From an uncultured Pseudomonadota bacterium (lineage in GTDB: Bacteria; SAR324; NAC60-12): a stretch of 20,910 nt of DNA. A program made the translations under genes and the position numbers. Under the pieces are notes generated by a model, which worked only from the letters and a program-made list of their open reading frames with translations, made no database searches and was not told where the DNA came from. Position 1 is the stretch's first letter, and each line of letters begins with the position of its first letter. Location of the stretch: the NCBI GenBank assembly GCA_913052275.1, contig CAJXDX010000008.1:1-20910 (forward strand), read 5' to 3'. Shown here piece by piece: positions 8,812 to 15,082 of the stretch.

Positions 8812-10803
8812 TTACGCGTCTGACAGTTCTATACTTGTAATTTTACTGTTCTTAAATACTGAGAGAATATCTTTAACCAAAGGAAATTCCTTCGCCTTCT
8901 TCCGCTTCAGTTCTTTTTCCTGCTCAATAAGAATCTGATCATATTCGGCAATTGTTTTCTGCGATGTTGCAACGTTTGAATTTTCACAGATCAAATTGAC
9001 AGAGTGACCCGAAAATTCTGAAGCAATATTCTCCAATAACTTTTTGCTTTCCTGCGTCAGCATAGTAGCGTAATTCCCACTTTTGAAAACCAGTTTTAGA
9101 TCTGAGCCATCCAAACTCTGAGGCACGGCATTCCTAACTATGCTGGCAAGTTTTGAGGAACTTTTTTTAACCTCTTCCGAAAATTTACACCACTCCTCTG
9201 GAGGTTTTTCAGGCAGGATTTCATTTTTTTGATTATTTTCCGGATGCCCGAGTTCATCAGTACCTGAAACTAAATTCTGATTTTCAACTGGAACTTCCAG
9301 TTTCAATTTCTCTTCATCAGGACTATCTCCTTGCAATACCTCAGATTCTTCTGCATGAACTTTTTGTTCATCTAATTCTGAAACATTCGATTTTTCCTGG
9401 ATGTAATCGTGCATTCCCTGAATCTGAGGTTCAGGAACGTCTATATCTTTTCCCTCCAGTTTTTCATCTGTAAGTTCTTTTTTTTCTGGCTGCAAAATGT
9501 TCTTGATCAGGGATGCGTCCACTGGAGGTTTTTGTTCAACTGACATGTCTACTGCTGACTGTTGCTGAAATAATTCAGGGTCAGACTCTTCTGATCCTTT
9601 CTCTTCAGATGATTTTTTATCTGTTTCGGACTGTTTAACCAGCATGTCCGAATCAGACTTTCTTACGCGGATTTTTTTAATCTCACTGATCATCTCCGGT
9701 ATTCCAATTAAAGGCTCAATTGACGAAATTTGAAGAATCGCCATTTCAAAGCAGATTTTGGCATGTGCGCTCAGTTTCATCTGTTCTTCAAGATCAAGCA
9801 ACACGTGAAATATCTGTTGCAACTCATCAGTGCCTGCTAATTTTCCCAAGGATGCAAATGCTTCCAGATCATCGGAAGAAAGTTCCTGAAACAACGCCGG
9901 ATTTGTTCCAAGAGTTTGCACAAGTGAAACAGTTTTAACAGTCTGTAATAAATCTGACAAAATATCATGAACATCATGTCCATGTTCCTGAAGTTTTTGA
10001 AAAAATTGCAGAGCCTCTGCCGCATTTTTTTTCAGGATTGCCTCTATGAAGGCAAACCGTGATTCTCTATCTAAAATCCCGAGAATTTGGGCTACTTTCT
10101 GGTCAGTGGCAGAAGTGCCAGTGAAGCTGAGTATTTGATCAATTGAAGTAAGCGCATCCCTCATTCCACCAACAGAATTCCGTGCGATCATTTCCAAGGC
10201 CTGTCGTGAGATTTCAAGATTTTCTTTTGCAACAACTGTCTCCAGGAAATCTGCCATTTTTTTTATGGGTATTCGTAAAAAGTCATAGCGCTGACAACGA
10301 GAAATAATAGTTGGAGGAATCTTGTATGGATCAGTGGTAGCAAAGATAAATTTAACATGGGAAGGTGGTTCTTCCAGAGTTTTCAAGAGCGCGTTAAAAG
10401 ACTCAAGTGTCAACATGTGTGCCTCGTCAATAATGTATACTTTGTAACGACATCTGGCAGGCACATAATTCACATTTTCACGAAGCTCCCTGATATTCTC
10501 TATGCCACGGTTGGACGCGGCATCAATTTCATATACATCTGGTGATGCATTCTGATTGATTTCATGGCAGTTTTCACAAGTATTACACGGATCCCCATTG
10601 TCAGGATTCAAGCAGTTTAGTGCCCTTGTCAATATCCTTGCAGCACTTGTTTTTCCAACTCCACGTGATCCTGCAAACAAAAAGGCATGTGCAACTCTGT
10701 CGGAAAGAACAGCGTTTCGCAAAGTTTGGGCTGCTGTTTCCTGTCCAATCAGATCGCCAAAGCAGGCTGGTCGCAGCTTACGTGCCAGTACTACATAAGA
10801 CAT
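8812..10803 (-). CDS. dnaX: DNA polymerase III subunits gamma/tau
   Basis: DnaX is the ATPase of the clamp loader; its full-length form (tau) also ties polymerase cores to the helicase. Walker A is GSRGVGKTS at residues 45-53. Zinc ligands are C64, C73, C76 and C79, and the Walker B DEAH is 126-129. ISRC at 167-170 is sensor 1, and GGMRDALTSIDQ near 212-223 is sensor 2. Domain III ends near 365. A charged, Glu/Lys-rich low-complexity linker (about 375-540) leads to a C-terminal tau-type domain (EEWCKFSEEVKK to NLICENSN, about 545-620). AGGA, 8 nt before the ATG, supports this start. An A8 run at residues 440-442 and an A7 run at 376-378 could give a shorter gamma-like product. The gene follows the SRP RNA by 26 bp, a classical arrangement. 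Confidence 0.97.
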   Translation of the reverse strand: MSYVVLARKLRPACFGDLIGQETAAQTLRNAVLSDRVAHAFLFAGSRGVGKTSAARILTRALNCLNPDNGDPCNTCENCHEINQNASPDVYEIDAASNRGIENIRELRENVNYVPARCRYKVYIIDEAHMLTLESFNALLKTLEEPPSHVKFIFATTDPYKIPPTIISRCQRYDFLRIPIKKMADFLETVVAKENLEISRQALEMIARNSVGGMRDALTSIDQILSFTGTSATDQKVAQILGILDRESRFAFIEAILKKNAAEALQFFQKLQEHGHDVHDILSDLLQTVKTVSLVQTLGTNPALFQELSSDDLEAFASLGKLAGTDELQQIFHVLLDLEEQMKLSAHAKICFEMAILQISSIEPLIGIPEMISEIKKIRVRKSDSDMLVKQSETDKKSSEEKGSEESDPELFQQQSAVDMSVEQKPPVDASLIKNILQPEKKELTDEKLEGKDIDVPEPQIQGMHDYIQEKSNVSELDEQKVHAEESEVLQGDSPDEEKLKLEVPVENQNLVSGTDELGHPENNQKNEILPEKPPEEWCKFSEEVKKSSSKLASIVRNAVPQSLDGSDLKLVFKSGNYATMLTQESKKLLENIASEFSGHSVNLICENSNVATSQKTIAEYDQILIEQEKELKRKKAKEFPLVKDILSVFKNSKITSIELSDA
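9478..9485 (-). promoter_or_regulatory. Candidate programmed frameshift or slippage site in dnaX (A8 run)
   Basis: In dnaX sense, codons GAA AAA AAA G (E440, K441, K442) contain the slippery heptamer A_AAA_AAA within eight consecutive A's. A -1 shift reads AGA ACT TAC AGA TGA, so a gamma-like product would end at residue 446 (RTYR after K442). E. coli gamma is 431 residues and is made at A_AAA_AAG; Thermus uses slippage on an A-run. No Shine-Dalgarno-like stimulator or close downstream hairpin is visible. The nearest stem, CCTGAA/TTCAGG at 9417-9435, is about 42 nt downstream, so polymerase slippage is as likely as ribosomal frameshifting. Confidence 0.5.
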
Positions 10804-10829
10804 TATTGGGATCCTGTTTTAAGAAGAGA

Positions 10830-10920
10830 GGCTGAGGAATGCGGCACATCTCCGAAATCTTAGTGCTGCTTCCGCTAGGATCTGACACGGTTCGAAATTT
10901 TTGATTGCGCACCCCCAGCC
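10830..10920 (-). ncRNA. ffs: Signal recognition particle RNA, small bacterial (4.5S) type
   Basis: The minus strand carries the SRP domain IV signature GTCAGATCC-TAGC-GGAAGCAGCAC (minus-strand reading of 10866-10890). The usual GGAA-type loop is replaced by UAGC, a URRC tetraloop, which is also known in SRP RNAs. The ends pair as a long helix: GGCUGGGGG at the 5' side (10920 down to 10912) with UCCUCAGCC at the 3' side (10838 down to 10830), followed after a bulge by UGCG/CGCA. The length is about 91 nt, as for 4.5S RNA. The 3' arm is followed by UCUCUUCUU, which can serve as terminator tail. The RNA binds Ffh and FtsY for co-translational membrane targeting. Position just upstream of dnaX is classical. 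The exact ends are estimated from base pairing. Confidence 0.9.
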
Positions 10921-11193
10921 ATATGAAGACTTTTTTACAGATAATAATTCTGCATGAATTTCAGAAAAGTACTAAATTTTAGTGTATTTAATGTTTTTTG
11001 GCAATTTGTTTTTCAGTACTTTAATAATGTTTATAATCCCAAGCAGTTAACATAAATATTGAAATCATCCTGGTATAATTACCATTCATTCAAATATTAA
11101 TGATTTCAGTTAGTAATTATTCACAAAGTCAACAATTATTGTTAAACTGAGTTTATGAATAATTGAAATTTTTTCAGGTTTTTTGAGTTAGTT
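10921..11193. promoter_or_regulatory. Divergent regulatory region with dyad repeats between ffs and the HTH-EIIA gene
   Basis: No gene is visible in this AT-rich stretch. Besides the ffs promoter it holds a 13-bp palindrome ACTAAATTTTAGT (10971-10983) and an inverted repeat AAAGTACT/AGTACTTT (10966-10973 and 11015-11022). It also holds an inverted repeat TGAAATCAT/ATGATTTCA (11060-11068 and 11100-11108) whose halves flank a TATAAT at 11074-11079, and a 13-bp palindrome AACAATTATTGTT (11131-11143). The TATAAT lacks a good -35 at normal spacing, which suits an activator-dependent promoter for the rightward gene. Which protein binds is unknown; the HTH-EIIA product is a candidate autoregulator by position only. 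Confidence 0.4.
10976..11004 (-). promoter_or_regulatory. Sigma70-type promoter for the SRP RNA/dnaX transcription unit
   Basis: On the minus strand TTGCCA (11004-10999) and TAAAAT (10981-10976) each match 5 of 6 consensus bases with the ideal 17-bp spacing. Transcription would begin near 10969, about 49 nt before the mature SRP RNA 5' end, implying a leader removed by processing (in E. coli RNase P does this for 4.5S RNA). It is the best promoter-like match I found in the window. The -10 hexamer overlaps the palindrome at 10971-10983. Confidence 0.6.
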
Positions 11194-11880
11194 ATGGCTA
11201 AATGGTTGTTGGTTTCTGATGTAGTTCAATTACTGCATGTTCCGGAGGCAACCATTTATCGATGGATTCGCCAGGGTGATATTCCATGTGTAGTCCGTCG
11301 TGGAAAATATTACTTCAAGCAGTCCACTCTTTTTTCCTGGGCTGAATCAAAGCATATCCATATTCATGAACATTTACTTGACAGGCAAAAGAACAAAAAG
11401 GAAGTTAAACCCTCCAAGTTCCAGCTAATAGAAGCTCTTAAGACAGGCAATGTATTTCATGATGTTCCTTCTGCATCTATTGAAATATTATTCCAAGAAG
11501 TTTCGTCGAGAATGGATCTGCCTCAACCTGTTAAAGTTTCTTTAACAGAACAATTGCTCCAAAGAGAGAAAATTTCTTCAACGGGAATTGGCAACGGTTT
11601 TGCCATACCTCATCCAAAAACTCCTCTGGGACAGCAAATTAATCAATCTATTGTGGGTACTTTTTTTTTGCAGAGCCCACTGGATTTCAAGGCTCCGGAT
11701 GGATTGCCTGTAACAGCAGTTTTTGTACTTTTGAGTACAGATTCTTATCATCATCTGCAGCTGCTCTCTCAACTGGTTCGATTGCTTGGCAATTCAATAG
11801 TTAATGACATGCTCAACCGATCACCTTCATTAGAAATTTTAGTTGCTCAATTTGAAAAAACTCTGGCAGAAACAACTTAG
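11194..11880 (+). CDS. HTH DNA-binding domain fused to a PTS EIIA (fructose/nitrogen-type) domain
   Basis: This 228-residue protein appears regulatory. Residues 1-52 form an excisionase/MerR-like helix-turn-helix: LLVSDVVQLLHVPEATIYRWIRQGDIPCVVRRGKYYF, then SWAES. After a charged linker (about 53-73), residues about 75-228 form an EIIA domain of the PtsN/fructose-mannitol type. The phosphorylatable His is H140 in GIGNGFAIPHPKTP, the family motif. The usual reading is a DNA-binding or signalling protein whose activity depends on phosphorylation from HPr/NPr; no EIIB or EIIC is present nearby. The reading frame ends in TAG at 11878-11880, 38 bp inside the longest reading of the ClC gene, so the two are probably translationally coupled. 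Start ATG is preceded by AGG-poor, T-rich sequence, with no strong Shine-Dalgarno. Confidence 0.85.
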   Translation: MAKWLLVSDVVQLLHVPEATIYRWIRQGDIPCVVRRGKYYFKQSTLFSWAESKHIHIHEHLLDRQKNKKEVKPSKFQLIEALKTGNVFHDVPSASIEILFQEVSSRMDLPQPVKVSLTEQLLQREKISSTGIGNGFAIPHPKTPLGQQINQSIVGTFFLQSPLDFKAPDGLPVTAVFVLLSTDSYHHLQLLSQLVRLLGNSIVNDMLNRSPSLEILVAQFEKTLAETT

Positions 11881-13609
11881 GCTCTTCCTTTCTCGAAGTT
11901 TTGCTGGTTCTGATTCTGATCTGCTTTCACGATTTCAAGCAGTATCCGCAAGAGAATCTATTGTAATGATGACCGCAGCTCTTGTAATTGGGATTATCTG
12001 TGGGGTTTTTGCCGTTGGACTTAACTGGAGTGTACATACGCTAAGACTTTATATCACAGAATTAGAATTGGGCTGGAGTAGCATTTTTATACCTGCTCTG
12101 GGAGCAGGTATTGCCGTTTTCCTGGTGCGCTCGATTATACGTGATTCTGCAGCGCATGGTGTTTCAGATGTTATAAAGGCTATGGCATTGGGCTCAGAAA
12201 TTTTGAGAAGGCGTATGATTCATTCCCGATTTCTCGGCAGTTTGCTTACTGTAGGCACTGGAGGATCAACGGGTCTGGAAGGTCCTATAGTATCTATTGG
12301 CGGGGCTGTTGGCTCAGCGCTCGGTCGCTGGATGGAAATGAACGAACGTCACAAAAAACTTCTCGTAGGTTATGGGGCTGCAGGCGCAGTTGCAGGTATT
12401 TTCAATGCCCCGCTTACGGGTTTAATTTTTTCATTGGAAATAATTATCGGAGAATGGACATATTTGACTATTCTGCCAACTATCATTGCGGCTGTTTCTG
12501 CTACAGAAATCAGCCGCTTTATAATGGGAAACAAAATCGCCTTTTATCAAGAAATTGCCGGTTTTTCCATTACTTCCTTACTTGCCTGTTTTGTTCTTGG
12601 TGCATTAACAGGTGTGATCTCAATATTGTTTGCAAGGAGCCTGCAGTTATGGGAAAAAATCTTTTCAAAGATTTCTGAAACTTTTTGGATACGCGCTGCA
12701 ACAGGCGGTTTAACAGTGGGGGCATTGGGATTTTTTATGCCGGAAGTATTGTCTGAAGGATATGAAGTCACACAATCATTTTTGACAAACACCATAAGAC
12801 CTGAACTGGGTTTTGTACTGCTTTTTGTGCTGATAAAGTTTCTTGCATGCGGCATTACCCTGGGTAGTGGTGGAATAGGAGGAGTGTTTGCTCCAAGCCT
12901 TGTTATTGGAAGCGGAGTTGGATTAGCTTTTGGAATGTTTCTGCATTTACTCCCGCTGGATGGAGTTGCAGAGGATGCCGCATTTGCTTTAGCAGGTATG
13001 GCTGGAATGGTCGCAGGGGTAATGCATGGTCCGCTAACCGGGATATTTCTGGTTATGGAATCAACACGTGGTTATTCCATGATATTGCCGCTTATGCTGA
13101 CTGCAAGCAGTGCCATGGTTGTAAGTTCGTTTTTTGAAAAAGGCTCTGTTTATACCCAACCTTTAATTAAACAGGGAAGTTTGATCAGGCGTGGAACTGA
13201 TCGATACTTACTGCATCATCTGAACATTGTGGATATACTGGACAAAGATTTCATTACGATTCGTGAAGATTTACTGTTGAGAGATTTCGTTGATGAATTT
13301 AAGAAAGCACATCGAAACTATTTTCCTGTCCTGAACAATATGCAGCAATGTGTAGGTGTTGTATTTCTGGATGACATGCGCCCTCACCTTTTCGACACTA
13401 GTTTATATGATCTTGTCACAATGGGTTCAGTCATGCGAACCTTGCCTGCAATAAATATGAATGAGCCGATAAACTCGGCACTGAACAAGTTTGAAACCTC
13501 CAAAGCCTGGTCTTTACCGGTGGTAGAAGGTGACAAGTTTTTAGGAATGCTTTCTAAATCAACACTTTTTGATCATTACAGGCGGGAACTGCAAATTCAG
13601 GAAATTTAA
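11843..13609 (+). CDS. ClC-family chloride channel/transporter with C-terminal CBS domains
   Basis: This 588-residue inner-membrane protein has about ten or more hydrophobic helices between residues 40 and 440. The gating glutamate motif is GLEGP (E146; GREGP, E148 in E. coli ClcA), and the third anion-site motif GVFAP is at 347-351. The first selectivity motif (GSGIP) is AHGVS here, and the position of the E. coli internal proton glutamate E203 appears to be I200 (in SLEIIIGEW), next to a conserved E199. Residues about 450-585 hold a CBS pair (VDILDKDFITIRED to LPVVEGDKFLGMLSKS), which commonly senses nucleotides. The start is uncertain: TTG at 11843 or 11852 inside the upstream gene keeps the N-terminal cytoplasmic helix, while the first ATG (11966) sits at the edge of the first membrane helix. 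It is coupled to the HTH-EIIA gene. Confidence 0.9.
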   Translation: MLNLKKLWQKQLRLFLSRSFAGSDSDLLSRFQAVSARESIVMMTAALVIGIICGVFAVGLNWSVHTLRLYITELELGWSSIFIPALGAGIAVFLVRSIIRDSAAHGVSDVIKAMALGSEILRRRMIHSRFLGSLLTVGTGGSTGLEGPIVSIGGAVGSALGRWMEMNERHKKLLVGYGAAGAVAGIFNAPLTGLIFSLEIIIGEWTYLTILPTIIAAVSATEISRFIMGNKIAFYQEIAGFSITSLLACFVLGALTGVISILFARSLQLWEKIFSKISETFWIRAATGGLTVGALGFFMPEVLSEGYEVTQSFLTNTIRPELGFVLLFVLIKFLACGITLGSGGIGGVFAPSLVIGSGVGLAFGMFLHLLPLDGVAEDAAFALAGMAGMVAGVMHGPLTGIFLVMESTRGYSMILPLMLTASSAMVVSSFFEKGSVYTQPLIKQGSLIRRGTDRYLLHHLNIVDILDKDFITIREDLLLRDFVDEFKKAHRNYFPVLNNMQQCVGVVFLDDMRPHLFDTSLYDLVTMGSVMRTLPAINMNEPINSALNKFETSKAWSLPVVEGDKFLGMLSKSTLFDHYRRELQIQEI

Positions 13610-13653
13610 AAAAAATTCATGAATCACTTGTAATTTTTTCCTTTTAACATAAC

Positions 13654-13686
13654 TTTACATAACCCTGTTTGTTTTCATAATATAAT
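13654..13686 (+). promoter_or_regulatory. Candidate promoter for the HU-family gene
   Basis: TTTACA (13654-13659) and CATAAT (13676-13681) are 16 bp apart, with a TATAAT overlapping at 13681-13686. Transcription would start near 13690-13695, some 60 nt before the ATG at 13753. The preceding bases (13610-13650) are AT-rich with a weak A/T stem (AAAAAATT/AATTTTTT) that may end the ClC transcript. Confidence 0.42.
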
Positions 13687-13752
13687 CGGGACCATTAAAA
13701 CAACATTGTACTGAAAAATATTCCCAACCTCTAATTTCAAATAAAGCGAGCT

Positions 13753-14028
13753 ATGAACAAATCAGAATTAATAGAAGAATTAGCTGAGCGCACAGGGTAT
13801 AGCCCTAAATTAACGGACAAGACAGTACGCATATTTTTTGACCGAATAAAATATGCTCTTAAAGTCAATGATAAAGTTGAAATCCGTGGATTTGGTTCTT
13901 TTAATCTGAACAAATATAAGGGCTACACAGGAAGGAATCCCAAAACCGGAGAAACAGTAGAAGTTAAACAAAAACAGCTCCCTGTGTTCCGGACAGGCAA
14001 GGATTTACGAAGTCGCGTAAACAAGTAA
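13753..14028 (+). CDS. HU/IHF-family histone-like DNA-binding protein
   Basis: This 91-residue protein has the full HU/IHF layout. The N-terminal helical dimerisation part is MNKSELIEELAERTGYSPK; a saddle follows with RGFGSFNL at 45-52; and the DNA-gripping arm has its tip GRNPKTGE at 60-67. The Pro of RNP (P63) is the residue that intercalates to bend DNA. The C-terminal helix (RTGKDLRSRVNK) is also typical. Whether it acts as an HU homodimer or an IHF-like subunit cannot be decided by eye; GRNPKTGE is common in both. It is monocistronic, and its stop lies 8 bp from the convergent end of fliM with no recognisable terminator between. GCGAG upstream of the ATG is at best a weak Shine-Dalgarno. 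Confidence 0.95.
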   Translation: MNKSELIEELAERTGYSPKLTDKTVRIFFDRIKYALKVNDKVEIRGFGSFNLNKYKGYTGRNPKTGETVEVKQKQLPVFRTGKDLRSRVNK

Positions 14029-14036
14029 CAATTTGT

Positions 14037-15062
14037 TCAGGAATCCTGAGCAGATTCTTCCGGCGTTTGGTCCAGCAAATCAGTGAATCTCTGTGGAGGG
14101 TTAATCAGTTCCGTTATCTGAACCGCGTTTTTACCCTTGTAAGCACCTTGAGTAGCATAAAATTTAAGCTTTTCCTGTACGTGGACCTTTAAAGGTTTGT
14201 CCTGATCTTGATCAAGTAGTATACGGTCACCTGATTTCAAACTTAAGAAATGCCTCAGGGTCATGCGGGCTTCACCAAGAGCAACCTTGACGCCGACTTT
14301 TGAGTTGCGCAGATTTTCCTCAAGACGACTTACATTGATGGCATTGACCTCCTCATCATAACTTGATTTTCCGGCTTCGATCCGTGTACGTACCGGATCA
14401 AGCATCGCATAAGGAAGACAAAAACTCATTGTATACGGGACACGATTGATCTCAACATCAAATGTAGTGCTTGCCACAACTTCTTCAGGTGGAACAATGG
14501 CCGTAAATTTAGGATTAATTTCAATTCTCTCAAAAAATGGTTCCAGTGGAGTCAGGCTTTTCCAGGCTTTACCCAGATCATCTAGTGCGCCGTACACAAC
14601 TTTGGTAAGCATCCTGATTTCAATTCCAGTAAATTCACGTTTCGGAGGCGGATTTTCAAACCAGCCATTCCCTCCAAATAACAAATCGATCAGGATGTGT
14701 ACCAGATGATGCTCAAAGACAAATAGGGAGTGACCTTGCAGAGGGTTCATTCCAAAAATAGTCATTGAAGCCGGTGCTGAAATGGCCTCAAGATAATCAC
14801 GGAAACTGACTAACTCTGTTGCACGCCTTGTGATTGTAACAGGGCGTCTTACGTGATGTGAAAATGTTTGACCAAAATTTCGTGCAAAGCGGTCATAAAC
14901 GGCTTCCAGTCCCGGCATCCGCCCTCTAATAACAGGCGCTTGGTGGCCCAGTTCGAATGGCAGTACCTGAACTTCATCGTTTTCAAACAAGTTCAGTTTT
15001 TTATCCTGCTCATCCGAGATTCGTTTCAAGATAGTATTCAATTCATTTTTCGACTGAGACAT
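14037..15062 (-). CDS. fliM: Flagellar motor switch protein FliM
   Basis: FliM forms the middle of the C-ring switch between FliG and FliN and receives CheY-P. This 341-residue protein has the CheC-like middle domain (about 45-240), starting VLPFELGHQAPVIRGRMPGLEAVYDRFARN. The GGxG motif that contacts FliG is LFGGNG at 128-133. A C-terminal SpoA (FliN-like) domain covers about 250-325 (VGVKVALGEARMTLRHFL to VQITELI). The N-terminal CheY-binding motif, LSQxEIDxLL in E. coli, is only roughly kept (MSQSKNELNTIL, with Asn for Asp and extra residues). It stands alone, with no flagellar neighbours in the window, convergent with the HU gene and divergent from the Nudix gene. Its ATG is 20 bp from that gene's GTG and has no Shine-Dalgarno. 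Confidence 0.93.
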   Translation of the reverse strand: MSQSKNELNTILKRISDEQDKKLNLFENDEVQVLPFELGHQAPVIRGRMPGLEAVYDRFARNFGQTFSHHVRRPVTITRRATELVSFRDYLEAISAPASMTIFGMNPLQGHSLFVFEHHLVHILIDLLFGGNGWFENPPPKREFTGIEIRMLTKVVYGALDDLGKAWKSLTPLEPFFERIEINPKFTAIVPPEEVVASTTFDVEINRVPYTMSFCLPYAMLDPVRTRIEAGKSSYDEEVNAINVSRLEENLRNSKVGVKVALGEARMTLRHFLSLKSGDRILLDQDQDKPLKVHVQEKLKFYATQGAYKGKNAVQITELINPPQRFTDLLDQTPEESAQDS

Positions 15063-15068
15063 TATACT
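15063..15068 (+). promoter_or_regulatory. Possible -10 element for a near-leaderless Nudix transcript
   Basis: TATACT (5 of 6 matches to TATAAT) fills part of the 20-bp gap between the divergent fliM and Nudix starts. Transcription from it would begin near 15075, only about 8 nt before the GTG at 15083, which has no Shine-Dalgarno. No good -35 is seen at 16-18 bp. In-frame TAA at 15071 rules out an earlier start. Confidence 0.28.
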
Positions 15069-15082
15069 ATTAAATTAAAAAA

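Noticed and set aside
9613..9618. A6 run in dnaX as a third slippage site
   Set aside because: Only six A's are present and the -1 frame stays open for about 20 codons, so the A8 and A7 sites are better.
10556..10835. Antisense frames of 71-80 codons over the dnaX 5' end and SRP RNA
   Set aside because: They have no domain, and the region is explained by dnaX zinc and Walker motifs plus the SRP RNA on the opposite strand.
11843..11965. ClC start at ATG 11966 as the certain start
   Set aside because: The residues before it (FQAVSARESIV) look like the conserved N-terminal cytoplasmic segment, so a TTG start within the HTH-EIIA gene is kept, with doubt stated.
13610..13640. Intrinsic terminator after the ClC gene
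   Set aside because: The only stem is AAAAAATT/AATTTTTT with a 14-nt loop and no G:C pairs, so I mention it only in the promoter entry.
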